The notes beneath the pieces are model-generated. The model did no database searches, was not told the DNA's origin, and saw only the letters and a list, made by a program, of their open reading frames with translations. This document shows positions 28,160 to 40,164 of a DNA stretch of 64,000 nucleotides, piece after piece. How positions within the stretch are numbered: the stretch's first letter is position 1; every line of letters begins with the position of its first letter. A program made the position numbers and the translations under genes. Origin of the DNA: Acanthopleura granulata (Eukaryota; Mollusca; Polyplacophora; Chitonida; Chitonidae); the NCBI GenBank assembly GCA_016165875.1, contig JABBOT010000002.1, forward strand, positions 16,988,144 through 17,052,143. The letters are read 5' to 3'.

Positions 28160-28255
28160 ATGCGCACGAATATTTTACCTACACGACGGCGGCCAGAATT
28201 GTGGTGTAAGGAAAACCTGGAAAAACCGGGAAGAAACCCACGACAATCTGAACGT
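28160..28255 (-). repeat. SINE 3' end in reverse orientation
   Basis: Read on the minus strand it shows CCCGGTTTTTCCAGG, then CTGGCCGCCGTCGTGTAGGT and AAATATTC. This parallels the SINE at 31576-31824. It is an insertion in unit 3; target duplications were not identified. Confidence 0.55.
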
Positions 28256-28942
28256 TTTTGGTAAACCTTCTCGCATACGTAACTGTCATATACGCAGTAA
28301 GATCTGAGACTGCATCTTGGAATCTGATTGGTCAAAAGAAACATCCGTGAACACAAAATACTATACGAAGTCATGTTTCACAAGGTCTTTGGGAAAATAA
28401 TACATAACAATGGGCTATATCTGTTCATGACACACAAACAAATCGTCGCATTACACCTTCTTCCTACGTTACAGTAAAGATTACAGTTGTTTTTGATATA
28501 GACTATGCAACCTGGGCCGCTACCAAAATTCATTCATTTCTTATTTATTAGTGGAAGTATTTAGCCAGCAATAATATCATTAACTAGGACTAAAGGTTCG
28601 CTCACATTCTACCAATTTAGCTCTGTTAAAAAATGACCACAGTCTGGGTTATTTGGCATTTGCCGATTGCGACCTCAAAATCTACGTTGTCAAAGTCTTA
28701 TTAAAAAGACGAACAAATTATGTATTTCTGGTGGGCTACAGTTACACAGGTCTCTCGACAAAAACGAGGAAAAAGAGACGTTAAAAACGGCCTGCAATAA
28801 GGGCAATAAATGCTGCCCACTTCTTTTAGGCCTGTTTGACGTTTTTCATACAGCAGACAAGAACCATTTCCAAAGTTTGCACTATTAGCCGGTACAAGAC
28901 GTCAGGTGAACGTTGTCAGGAATTACGATGACGGAACCTCCC

Positions 28943-28950
28943 TATAAATA
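28943..28950 (+). promoter_or_regulatory. TATA-like box of unit 4
   Basis: TATAAATA with GACGTCAGGTGAACG about 45 bp upstream. A GATGACGG motif lies immediately before it. Confidence 0.4.
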
Positions 28951-31575
28951 AACCTGAAACAATGTCTTTATACTCTCTTGTTTTTTCATGGTGATGGCAG
29001 CATACGCAGTTTCTTCACACGAAAGCCATGGAGTTATCGATGAACCCGCTTATCTTTGTTGCTCGGACTTTCATTTTTTCCCAATTAAATCGGAACAAAA
29101 GCTCATCGGCGGATGTCCAAGAGTGAGGAAATGGCTGCTTCCGGTGCAATCTGTTAAATGGCGGAGCTGACGTCGAAGCCACGAGGACGCAATCCCAACC
29201 AAAACATTTATACCGACATGCCTGCAGTACTCAGCCTGCGTATACACGTAGTATGTGGTCATTTTATAGGAGACCTCTCCGAATATCACTAACTGAAACT
29301 GCACCATTTGTTCTTTTTCATGGAGACAAATGCAAATGCGTCCTCGGTCAGGTCATTCCGGATCAAGGACAACAATCTAGGTGCTATTTGTAGCTAATTA
29401 CCTGAGTGGAATTCTTTAATTTCGCCTTTTCTTAAAGCAGATGACATCTGACTGAATTCATTTTACTATCTGATGGCGTTGGGAGTATTAAAGGTACATG
29501 GACGCTTTTTTAAGATTTGGGAATGGATTATTTTCTGAATTTGCAAAACTTTTTGCTTAGTATTTCTCTCACCTGGAAAATCCGAGTCCCCTCTTACATA
29601 ACAACCCTACCTTGTGCTGATTAATATTGTTCTCTTCTAACCGATTTCGCGTATACCAGATAGGTACAAGAATCATCAAACAAGCATCTTAGACTAGCAA
29701 ACCAGATTCGGTGAATATCTATTGCTAGATGTCCTACGTCAGACAGGCGCTCTTGATAACTCCCACAAGCCCCATTCCCTCCGCCTCTGGGCATCATATC
29801 CGGCCTAGTGTGGACGGGAGCTGTTTTGACTTGAATGATACAACCACAGGTGGCGTAGATCCCCTTCTTGAGTAATCAGTGACGTCAGGTTTACCGTGGG
29901 TGTACTTTGGTTTACCGTTCGTTTGCTTTACCAAACAGGCTTCGGCATTCACTTGACTGACTGCAAAAGTAGCCGTGAAGGCTACAATTCAAGACGACCG
30001 ACGCAAATGATTGGCGGTACGGTATACTCGGGGAGACGGGGCTACTTGTAAAAGGCGCTCATCCAGGCCACTAAGTCTCTGCGCCAGTGGTGGCCGCTTC
30101 AGACTCTAAATTAACTCATAAGTTAAGCAAAAACGTAAGCCACATTTGTGTATTCACAGCCAGCGTCTTCCTGACTGATCGAGCAATTAATGCTATTTTC
30201 CATTTTCATTGTTCCGTTTTAGGTGTACAGAAAAGGGTTAATCATGCAACATCCTTGACCCTCTCAGGGAATTTTATCTGATGCAAACACGATTTACACC
30301 ACTCAAGATAGGATGTTTCTGTTTTTTTTTTTTTCATGGCTGTCGACATGTGTACCGTGTCTGAAAAATCCAAGCAACATTGATCTTCGAGCTCAAAATT
30401 CATTTTCTTTGTTCACACTTGGTTTCCGGAACGCAGGCAATTCTCAAATTGAAACCTAGTTTTTATAAACCTAAAATAGTTGACATCGTTGTTGAGAATA
30501 CCGGAAAAATTTTCTCGATAAGGATGTGTCACTGAGGGACTGGTAAGTTTGTTTTGGAAAGAATAGGAATGCATTTTACAAAGATTATTGAATTATTTCC
30601 ACCATCACATTAAAAGCTTCGAAAACCCAGAGAAAATTGAAATGCTAGCGAACAAGTAACACGTGACTGATTGTTTGTTCTTATATTGAAGTGTTTTAGT
30701 TTTAAGAAATTAATGGAAATTAATTAATACAAACGCGTAGCCGAGCTCCTACCCCTCTGTATTCGACGTGATATGTGTGCAGCTAAAGTCTGCACGCTCT
30801 GATATCCTGCCAGCTGTTCGTTCTTGTCTGTGCGCTGACATGACAAAACAAAGGGCAACAGCGCACCGTCCGTGATCGTGTTGAATTCGCATTCATATAT
30901 GTATAGCGTTATGTACATTCAAATTCAGAATGGTAATGATTTAAGTGCCTGATTCATGTCATATCCGCTAATTGATCTCTAAATAATCCTGCGTTCTGAT
31001 TGATCAAAATTATTTTCACAGTTATGTCCCCTGTTACGTGTAGGTACTCATTATTTGCGATTGAGTGTGTTATGACCTAATTTAAAAAGTTTCTTCCTCG
31101 GAACCAAAAAAAAAACTAAAAAAATTTTGATGGTCGTTTTTAAATCTTCAAGCCATACTCTTTCAATACAAATTGCCCAATTCTTCAAGGTCTTCTCCTT
31201 TAAGGACTAAACCAGGGTCCGGCCACACAGACAAAAAAACTTTACATTTGGGTAGTTGATGAATGAAACAGTCTCAGTGTTATTTGTCTTCGATTAGAAT
31301 GTTTTCCACGTTCTTGGTATACAACATGAATTTATCGTAGATCAATAAATATGACTTGAGCAATGGATAGGTATGATTTATTCTTAAACATACACTCAGA
31401 AATAAAGTGAAAGGTGTCATAAATGAAAAGTCATTTATATAATACCTGACGGCAACCTTCATACTGTAGACACAAGACATTAGGCCAATACATTTACACA
31501 ATGACGGACTGGACCTTGCCTTTTCTCTAAGCATCATGCGTAGAAAGTACAAGTGCCATTTTCCTAAATAAAAAC

Positions 31576-31824
31576 TGGGTGCCTCCTTGGTTCAGTGGGT
31601 TAGCACAATGACCCGAAGCCTCCCACCAATGCGGTCGCTGTGAGTTCAAACTCAGCTGATGCAGGCTTCCTCTCCGGTCGCACATGGGAAGGTCTGCCAG
31701 CAACCTGTGGATGGTCGTGGTTTTCCCCTGGGCTCTGCCCGGTTTCCTCACACCATAATGCTGGCTGCCGTCGTATAAGTGAAATTTTTGAGTACGGCGT
31801 AAAACAGCAATGTAATAAATAAAT
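31576..31824 (+). repeat. Full-length tRNA-headed SINE with target duplication
   Basis: The head has an A box (TGGTTCAGTGGGTTAG) and a B box (GAGTTCAAACTC), as in tRNA-derived SINEs. The body carries GGTTTTCCCCTGGGCTCTGC and the CGTATAAGTGAAA motif, and the tail is AATA units. AAATAAAAAC flanks it on both sides (31566-31575 and 31825-31834). Units 2 (about 19320) and 3 (about 25638) show AAAACCCT without an insert, so both ends are firm. This is the reference copy of the family in the window. Confidence 0.9.
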
Positions 31825-34575
31825 AAATAAAAACCCTACTCTTGAATATGAAGCCAGTCTCCCGACGACTCTCTAACCTCTGGGCCATTACAAGTGATTA
31901 CTATTTTTTTTAAATGATATTCAACTTGGAACTCAACTTGTATCAGGTTATGTGATGTCTTGATTCATTCGGCATGTGTTGTATGCCACACGTCACAAAG
32001 TTTCTGTCTTCCACTACAAAACTTTCGGTAAAAAAGTTTCGGTCAGTTGATACTTCTCATGCTGTAAAGGATCAAACCTCTGTATATATGACAAAACATA
32101 AAGGTGGTTGCTATGTACATATGAAGATGAAATATTGTCGCCACAGAGTTTGTTGGCCAAGTAACAACGGTTTGATTTTCCAATTTCTTTGATTCTGAAA
32201 ACTTACCATTTAGATCATAATTTTCGTAATACTTTATCAGTCCTATTTCTGTCTACTTTCACGATCGAGATGATTTTTGTATTTATTAAGGACGTACTGA
32301 CTTTTACACCTTAAAACTGATGATCCGAAACAAAAATGTACCGTATTTGTCATCCTCTTTATAATATTCGGAATCGGAACATCTCTCGTTTTTATAACAG
32401 ACGTAAAATGACGTCAGCGTGACGTGAGAGGAGTCAGTTATTTATCGGTCGTTAGACAGTCACTATATTGATGTAGATCACAAAGCCAGGAATGCCCTCC
32501 CTCCACAAAAAAACACACAAAAAACCCCTCAAGAATCCGTTTCAGTTGATTGACAATTGCTTGGGGCTTAGACAGACACGTGATGCGCCGTGGTTTGAAA
32601 TAAGAAAACGCAATAATTGTACACCTTAAAAATGAAGAAATCGATATAAACAGCTCTGACGTTATTCAGAAGCAGTGACTCGTACCTTTAAATCCAGATC
32701 AACATTCACATGCCTATACATACACAAGGAACTAAATCAAACACTCCAAGGTTTTCACTGTAGCGATTTTGTAAACATGCGATTAATGTTCTTCTGTATC
32801 AAACTCAATTCGTTGGCCTGCAATAAGACCCGATCTCAACCCTCTGAAACTTGTCTGAGACATGACTGGTCGTCGTGTGCAAGCAAGGGATCCACCTGTA
32901 CATGATTTGGTCCAACTAGAAGCTGTAACTCCACTGACCGAGACTGGATCCACGCCCACACTGTAAAAGTTCGCACGATTCCATCACTATGATATATCTA
33001 ACAGAGAGCAATGGAAGAAGGCTGTTTTGTAAAGAAATTGGAACATAGTTCTTCGCATTCGAACTAAAGACCTCTCATAATGCTTGAACCGTGCCTTATC
33101 TGCAGGAAATCTGAACCAGAACCTGGGAGACAACCATTAAGAATAGAGTGTCTTAGAAAAAGAAATCTTTTATAAATCACTAGTACAGATTATGATGCTG
33201 TGATTTATTCATTTTTTCATAGATTCGTCACTGGCCTGTGGTCGTCTTAAATATTTACGTAGACGGGGAAGTCAGCAATACAATTTTACCAAATACTTAA
33301 ACGAATATACAGATTTTGGTTATACAGATGCACTATGGTTACAAAAGACAGAGCTGAAAACTGGGTTATCAAAGGTTTTGGGAGTGATGACTTAAATGGA
33401 CAAATGACTCCACTGAACAGAATCAATCGGAATCAGACTCGATCTCTCAACCTTGTTAAAGCAATTTTGTGTGAGGCAGAGGGAATGGGCCATACTACAC
33501 CACTGATCTAGCATATTCGCTCTTGTGCCAATGACATAATCATTAGTCGCGTGATCTATACCTTATCCACCCCAGGCTAAATGGTCATAAATGAACGTGT
33601 ATGTAAGATTATACTCTACGGATTGGCGACGGAATGGTGGCCTGTCTCTTAATGACAACCCTGCAGAAAAGGCAAACGGCCTCTTATATTATATAACAAC
33701 ATATTGCTATCCGAGTACATAATTCACAATGTCAAAATTTAATTTATCCATCTTTTCATAAGGTTGGCGTAACAACAAGAAAGAGTAACAATAAACAACA
33801 ATAAATAAAGAGTCTGGGTAGTTTCGTTTAAATCCAGGGAAAATTGGATATGCATATATACCTTTCACAGCGTTTGCTGTATCCATGAGTAAAGGCTTCA
33901 TATTCGTGATGTACTTGGTTACATGTCGACTTCTTCAAACATCTAAAACTTGCCAACTACAACAACAGCTTTCTCGTACCTTATGCATAGTTTAGTCATA
34001 ATCAAGTGTTCAAAGACTTCAGATGTGTAGCACTAAATTTAGTGTCCTTTCTGGCTGGTTGAAGTCATCTATTATTGTATATCGTAGTCATGGCAACAGT
34101 GCACTTTTGCTGTGAGGGAGCGTTACTGTCCCTAAAAAGGGGATTTCCCGTAACATCAACCATCCTACCCGAAACGATGATGAATTGGCCTGAAGTTCGC
34201 AGTTTATAAATTATTTATTTTATCGGAAGTTCGATTTGTCTTCCATACCATATAAACTTCTGCATTTTGACGCAAAATAAAGACTTTATCCACCATTTAT
34301 CAGGCGAGCAGTCTAAGATAACCTGAGCGTCTTTGAAATGTGACATTAGGATGATAGTGCTTGTTATTAAACAGTTATTGGTCTAGATTAAAATATTTAA
34401 CACTGGTCGACATTCAGTCATTATTCGTGGATAACATCAAGCCCGCCACTTCATTACGATTAAGAGTTGTCCATACCACAGAATTCTTAGAATGAGACTT
34501 TAACGTAGCTAGGGATATACATTTTCGTGATGGCCCATTTGATTGGTGGATCAGGCCATATCAAAGAGTATTTTG

Positions 34576-34576
<1 letters not shown>

Positions 34577-34631
<55 letters not shown>

Positions 34632-34637
34632 CACACA
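34577..34637. repeat. AC microsatellite
   Basis: About 30 AC dinucleotides with one G interruption. It gives a meaningless Cys-Val frame on the minus strand. Confidence 0.95.
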
Positions 34638-36137
34638 ATGATGCCAACCAGGATTTACCCGTGAACAGAACCACGTATCTTGCCTTGCTATGTCTGACAT
34701 ATAGCTGCAGTTTAAAGTACAGCTTCTGTTACCACGCAAAAACCATTAACTGCGTCCAGATTTATCAAATGCATTCTTTTCTCAAGCAAACCTATGCAGC
34801 ACTTGTGAACGTAAGTGTCTGGTTAAATAAGAAAGCCTGAGTTTTATTTTCTTCCCCGTGGTCTGGAAAGAAAACAAGTAAAAATAAGAAATGCTTATTG
34901 ATCTGGAGTGAGAGACACCAATCACTGATAGGTAAAAACATTGCAGCTGTTAACAACAGTTTCTGCATTTTTTTAAAAAGGTATACAGTTATTGCGTCTT
35001 CTTATTTCACACCATGATGCATTACCTGGCTGTCTGCCTAAATCTTTAGCTTTGTGAGCTCTTTGGAGCAGTAAACTAATAACTTTTCTCAAATCACGTT
35101 GATGTTCTACACGTTTTTAAGTCACATTGACATCACTTTAAGTCTCTTTGAGGCTATAGAGACAGGCAGTTTCCTAATTCTGAATAATAAAGAAAGAATG
35201 AACTTTTGGTTTCTTTCCATCAGTTGAAAGGAGCGGAAATGTGTGTATTGCAAAAATAACGATTAATTTTAAATTAAACTTCTAAATGAGGAAAATTGGA
35301 AATCAAATCTTCTTTATAGGTCAGAGAAGCCCTCATATCACAATAATTCCACCTTCTATGTCCTTCTATGTGCACATCTAAGGCATTTCTGAACTACGTG
35401 CCATACAGCAACTATAGTTAGCTCCATTAAAACACACCGGTAGAGCTTGCAAGATACTTTGTACTAAAGAAACACCCAAATGAACTGTTGCGATTTTTCT
35501 AGTCAGATAGTGAGTAAATACGTTGTTTGTAATATTGTATAGCTTAACACCTCAGAGATGTATTTCTACAAAAATTCACTATTTACTGATTATTTGACTG
35601 GAAAAACCACAGCAATTTATTTGGGTGTCTCTGTTGGGATAAGTATATGGCACACTCTTCTCGTGCGCTTTTAATGGCACTAATCATATTTTATCAAGGG
35701 CATTCAGAGTATGGATTGTCTGAGTCAAGATATCAGACAATTCATCGCCCTTGTAGGCTGATAAATTCTGCGGTTAAGGCGGAAGGTAGAAGAATTGTTT
35801 CCAGCAGCGCCCCAGCCATGCCAAATAAACAACAAATTATACGTGATCTAATTTGAGCTAAACTCATCAAATAACGTCAGGGTAAAGAGGAAACCTGATT
35901 TCCACTACATTTAAAATGGTTTCAAAAAACGTATTCGGCAGCGATGGCACAGTGATTTGCGTGTCACCCGGAGATCTGATTCACAAAAGCCAAAAGCCAG
36001 AAGGGTTTACGTAGAAACATTTCACGTGTATTTTCATCTGTTGGTCCTTAGAACGAGGTGAAGATATGGTCGGTTTATTATAATAATATATTTATAATAA
36101 TATACGATGGGATATGTAAATATATGAAAAGTGTCTC

Positions 36138-36265
36138 GAATAAAACCCTAACAGAGGTAAACTGACGAAAGGCCGGATTTCACCGGTAACGTGTGGCCAT
36201 TTGCCAACTGCCACACAATAGTCGCTGCTCTGGTTTTACTTTCTATGCTGTGGTCTTTTATATTG
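36138..36265. repeat. Dispersed repeat, second copy
   Basis: GGATTTCACCGGTAACGTGT and CTGGTTTTACTTTCTATG match 6203-6450 in order. It lies inside the unmatched part of unit 5, so it may be an insertion. Confidence 0.45.
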
Positions 36266-36641
36266 TATCTACGGCATGTCAGTTGCAGTCAGACTGCTTA
36301 AATATATCTGTTAATTTACCACAGCTTTAACAAAATTTCTGAGATATCTGTCTCCGATTAAATCCTACTTATTCTTGAAGTAAGTAGTTGTCATATTCAA
36401 TGGTCTAAAAAGAAATTCGTCTTGTACACCATTGACCAGATTTTCTAACCCAAGGTGATCGTTTCATCTGTTAACTAAACCCAAACAAGGCATTTCTTTA
36501 CACCAGTTTCTGGTGTGTTCATAATCTTTCTAGTCAAAATAAGAACTATCAAGGCCGATTTGGATAATACCAGCGTAAGAGCACTGAAGTTGGAAAGTTT
36601 ATAGTCATAGTCGTAATACTCCATTAAATACGCTGTTTAAC

Positions 36642-36750
36642 GGATGAGCGATTGCCTTTCTGTTAATGTAATGGATTAATCCGTCACTCTAACCGTTTAA
36701 TTAGTAACGGATTAATCTGTTTAGATCGACCGAAAGGCAATCCGCCATCC
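36642..36750. repeat. Imperfect palindrome
   Basis: GGATGAGCGATTGCCTTTC (36642-36660) pairs with GAAAGGCAATCCGCCATCC (36732-36750) with two mismatches. Inside, GGATTAATCCGT and ACGGATTAATC form a second, shorter inverted set. Could be a small fold-back element or a local inverted duplication. Confidence 0.6.
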
Positions 36751-38945
36751 CTCAGATAACGGATTTAACGGAAGACTTTTTCAGGGCACATTCTTCTTTT
36801 GTACATATGTTATTATCATGATGTTTAATATGTAAGCTGATTATTTATGTCCAACTATAACACGAGGGCTTTCGGCTTTTCAGAATAATGCGTGAATGCC
36901 ATTTATAATTTGATGTTTTGGTAAATGTAAAAAATGGTACGGTGATATATCCATACGGTCATAAACATTCAAGATGGTAGAAGAATAACACTGATTCTCC
37001 CAGCCTGGGATTGGACATATGTTCTCGGTCCATAGAGGGATATGGAAAGAACGTCAACATAAGATCACGTCACTGGTTCGTAAGACATAGTGTACTAAAT
37101 AAGGTAATGGATAGAATTTCAATTGAACAGAAACAGATTTCCATCTCCACTGATGCCTATTAACCAGAAAGCATAAGCGATGAAAAAGTAACGATGTTTA
37201 CGAATCCTGAGCTGAAGTGTCAATATTGTTGGAACATTCCAAAGGTCACCCGTCACAAGAGCAAGGATATGTTTCACCATAAGAGGAATAAATTATATTT
37301 ATGCAAGGTAAAATGATTAGAGTGTATCAAGAGCCTCTTCTCTGACTTTGTTTCTATGCACCACAGACGGAAGAAAGGATCTGGAAAATGGCATTAATTC
37401 CTTGACCGGTCTGGGAGACAAACTTTGCCCTTTGTACAGGACATAGGCAATGGAATACGCAAGTGTAACTTACGTTTCTGCACTTTGTTGTGGCCCCCCG
37501 GTGTCGTAAGACTAAGTGGTCTCAATGAACACCTTTTACAAGTACCTTCGCCCCCGGGAATTCCTATCGCCAATCATTTACGTCAGTCGTCTGGAATTAT
37601 TGCTTTCATGGCTACTTCTGCAGTAGGCCGAATGAATGCCGAGAACTGAGGTGAGTCTATTTGGTAAATCAAGCAAACACAAACCAAGGTATAGCCCTGG
37701 TCAACCTGACGTCAAGGGTTGCACAACCACGGAATCTACGCTAACTGTGATTGAAGCATTCTGACAAAAACAAGTCCGGTCCACCCCAAGCTGGTTCTAA
37801 TGACCAGTAGCGGAGGGATTGGGGTTAGTGGAAGCTGCCAGGAGAGCCTCTCTGCCGTAGGACATCTACCAATATGTTCAACGCAATTGTATTCCCAGTT
37901 CAAGTTGCTTGGTTGATGGTTCTGGTATCTCTCTGATATTCGCGAAATGAATAGGAAAATGTTAAACACTATTAAACAACGTACGTTTATTACAGAAGAG
38001 GGGGGGGCTCGGTTTTCCCAGATGAGAGAAAATATTCAGCTTTTCTTAAGGAATAAATAATCTCATCTTTCAGAAATTGATCCATCTCTAAAACTTTCAC
38101 AGCTCTATTCTACCTTTTATGTACTCATCTTATAAAATCGGTATCATAAATTATAATTTTTTCACCGTGGCAATTTTGACAGTACGATTTCCTGACAAAC
38201 AGAAAAAAACAATGCAACAATAAAATACCTATGTATGTAAATCACTACGACTCTGACACCCTTGCCACTCCCGTCTTCAAAGAGCAGTGACCTGTTTTTC
38301 CCTTTATTTTTGAATAGATAGACAGAAATGGTGTCAGGTACTTTCAATATTCCTAACGCCGTACAACAGCGATATGAAATCATTCAGATGTCATCTACCT
38401 TAGAAAAAGTTGAAATTAATCACTTCCGATCAGGTAACTAGCTGCAAACAGCCCCGAGATTCGGGTTCTTCACCTGGATATGGAAGCTTTTTCGTGTCGC
38501 GGGACGAGATGTCCTCATCTGGCTTCCTTATCTAGAGGAACCTGACCAAGGACCCATTTTTCAATTTTCCCCCATGAAAAATGAGTTGTCTACAGAGCAA
38601 ATGGTGTAATCTAAGCTGGTGACCTCGGAGAAGTCTCCTGCAAATGGAGTATTTATCATGCGACAGGCTGATTACTGCAGGCACGTCGGTGTAAATGCTT
38701 TCGCTGGGATTGCGTCATGGTGGCATCGACACTGAGTAGAATAGAAGTCAGCTCCGATATTTAACAGACTGCACCGAAAGCAGCCATTTCGTTACTCTTG
38801 GACATCCGGCGATGAGCTTTTCTGCCGATTTGATTTTGAGAAAGTGAGGGCAACAAAGATAAGGTGTTCATCGATAACTCCGTGGATTTCGTTCACGTGA
38901 AGAAAACATGTAAAAACAACACAGGGTAAAGACGTACCTCAAGTT

Positions 38946-38953
38946 TATTTATA
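38946..38953 (-). promoter_or_regulatory. TATA-like box of unit 5
   Basis: TATAAATA on the minus strand, at the same distance from the conserved block as in the direct units. The upstream GACGTCA is not kept. Confidence 0.4.
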
Positions 38954-40164
38954 GGAACCATTCTATCATGCCTGAAAACATTCATTTGTCGTCTTATACG
39001 GTTAATAGTGTTAACTGCGGAAGAGGCTCTTGTCTACTATGTGAAAAAAGCGAAACCAGACCCAACGGAAGTGGACCGCATTGTCGATTCTATGCTCGTT
39101 ATTGGATGATGTTTTTTAACCACCTGTTTTTCTTCCATTTCTGCCAAATGAAACCTTCATCTGTAGCCCGCCAATAATACTCAGTTTGTTCGTCTTGTTA
39201 AAGAGATCGATAATGCCAAATAAACCAAACTGTGCACATTGTTTTCAAGAGGGCCAAATTTGTGGAATGTGAGCAAACCTTTAGTCTTGGGTAATCATAT
39301 TATTGATGGCTAAACACTTTATTTAGTAATTAAAAACAAATAAATTTGGTAGCTTTAAAAGTTGCATGATGTACAGTTGGAATCTATACTACAATGTTTA
39401 AGAATATTAACGTAGGAAAAAGGCCTAATACGCAGTCACGATTTATTAATGTGTCATTTCGTGGATTTTCGCTGATTAAACTGTACTTGAACTGATAAGG
39501 CCCGTTGTTATGCATCATTTTATGATACATTATGAAACCCTATGAAACATTAAATTGGATAGTGTTTTAGTGTTTCTATTGACCATGCAACCAGATTAGG
39601 ACATGCAGTCTCAAGTCGTATTGTGTCTATGACACTTATAAAAATCGAGCCGCTGTGTGCTTATTTATACTGACAGCAGCTGTAGAGTAACCCAACTGTG
39701 CATTATTTCAGTAATGGACTTTTGCAAAATTATTGAGTGTAACTGTTTCTGTTCATGGATCTTCCTATGGGCCAGTCAGTCTGTATATGACAATCACACT
39801 TATTTATTTACTTATTATTCACCTGTTCTATACAGTTCTCTCTGGTTCACCAACTGTACACAAACTCATGAATGCAAAGAGAAATGAGGTCAACCAATTA
39901 CTTGCAGCAACTGCAAAGCGATCTGGCGGCCATCTACTGCATATGTTTATCTGCTTCGTTTATACCGATCTTTTCTTCCAGTGTCGGGTTACAGCTTGTG
40001 CAGCGATACTTCCCTTTCTGTGCTCCATCTCTTCTTGTTTAGTTCGGTTCTTTTTTGGTCATTATATCTGCGGTTTATAGTCTGCTTTAAGTGAGACAGG
40101 CGCTGACCTAACGTACTGCCCTCGTAACAAGTCCGTAAATCACTAGACGGAACAAAACCTCTCC

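Larger units (their letters stand above)
22690..28540 (+). repeat. Tandem unit, copy 3
   Basis: Start block at 22685-22810, TATA box 23085, conserved block 23241-23306, CCCACAAGCC-type block about 23800, ATTGGCGATAGG about 24011, GCGATTGCTGG about 24535. Then a block with CGACACATCTCATGCATGAC (about 25930-26160), GTCACGTGACA-type block about 26330, and the GCGGTTTTGTTTCG...GGCGCCTGTC block at 27540-27610. Contains a local tandem repeat (26797-26970) and a reverse SINE tail (28160-28255). Confidence 0.75.
28541..33683 (+). repeat. Tandem unit, copy 4 (broken at its end)
   Basis: Start block 28530-28690, TATA box 28943, conserved block 29095-29160, CCCACAAGCCCC about 29762, ATTGGCGGTACGG about 30010, and a block at 31975-32230. 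Then CGTGACGTGAGAGG about 32420 and ATTCGTCACTGG about 33222. The unit stops at AAGGCAAACGGCCTC (33683), just before the GGAGCGGTTTTG block that units 2 and 3 carry. That missing block begins the inverted segment at 40164. A full SINE lies at 31576-31824. Confidence 0.75.
33684..40164 (-). other. Inverted segment carrying the fifth unit
   Basis: Copy 4 of the array stops at 33683 after GGCAAACGGCCTC. The minus strand starting at 40164 begins GGAGAGGTTTTGTTCCG, the sequence expected only about 7 bp further on in the unit. From there the minus strand runs through the unit in normal order: the next unit's start block, TATA box, conserved block and so on, down to about 34900. The simplest reading is an inversion of 33684-40164 in place. 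Microhomology or inverted repeats at the breakpoints were not identified. Confidence 0.6.
34900..40164 (-). repeat. Tandem unit, copy 5 (inverted)
   Basis: On the minus strand: GCGGTTTTGT-type block (40164-39830), start block with TTATTTGGCATTATCGAT (39235-39200), TATA box 38953-38946, conserved block 38825-38761, ATTACCTGATCGG-type block about 38440. Then CCAGACCGGTCAAGGAATTA about 37412, GATTGCC (about 36740), and the AATAAGAAGACGCAATAACT block (about 35000). About 35200-36600 contains sequence I could not match to the other units. Confidence 0.7.

Noticed and set aside
34551..34739. Cys-Val repeat frame on the minus strand
   Set aside because: It is a translation of the AC microsatellite.
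39733..40080. Plus-strand frame of 115 residues with hydrophobic stretches
   Set aside because: The same DNA in the sister units (for example 16391-16636 minus, 22250-22440, 27563-27835 minus) does not keep the frame open in step, so it is not supported as coding.
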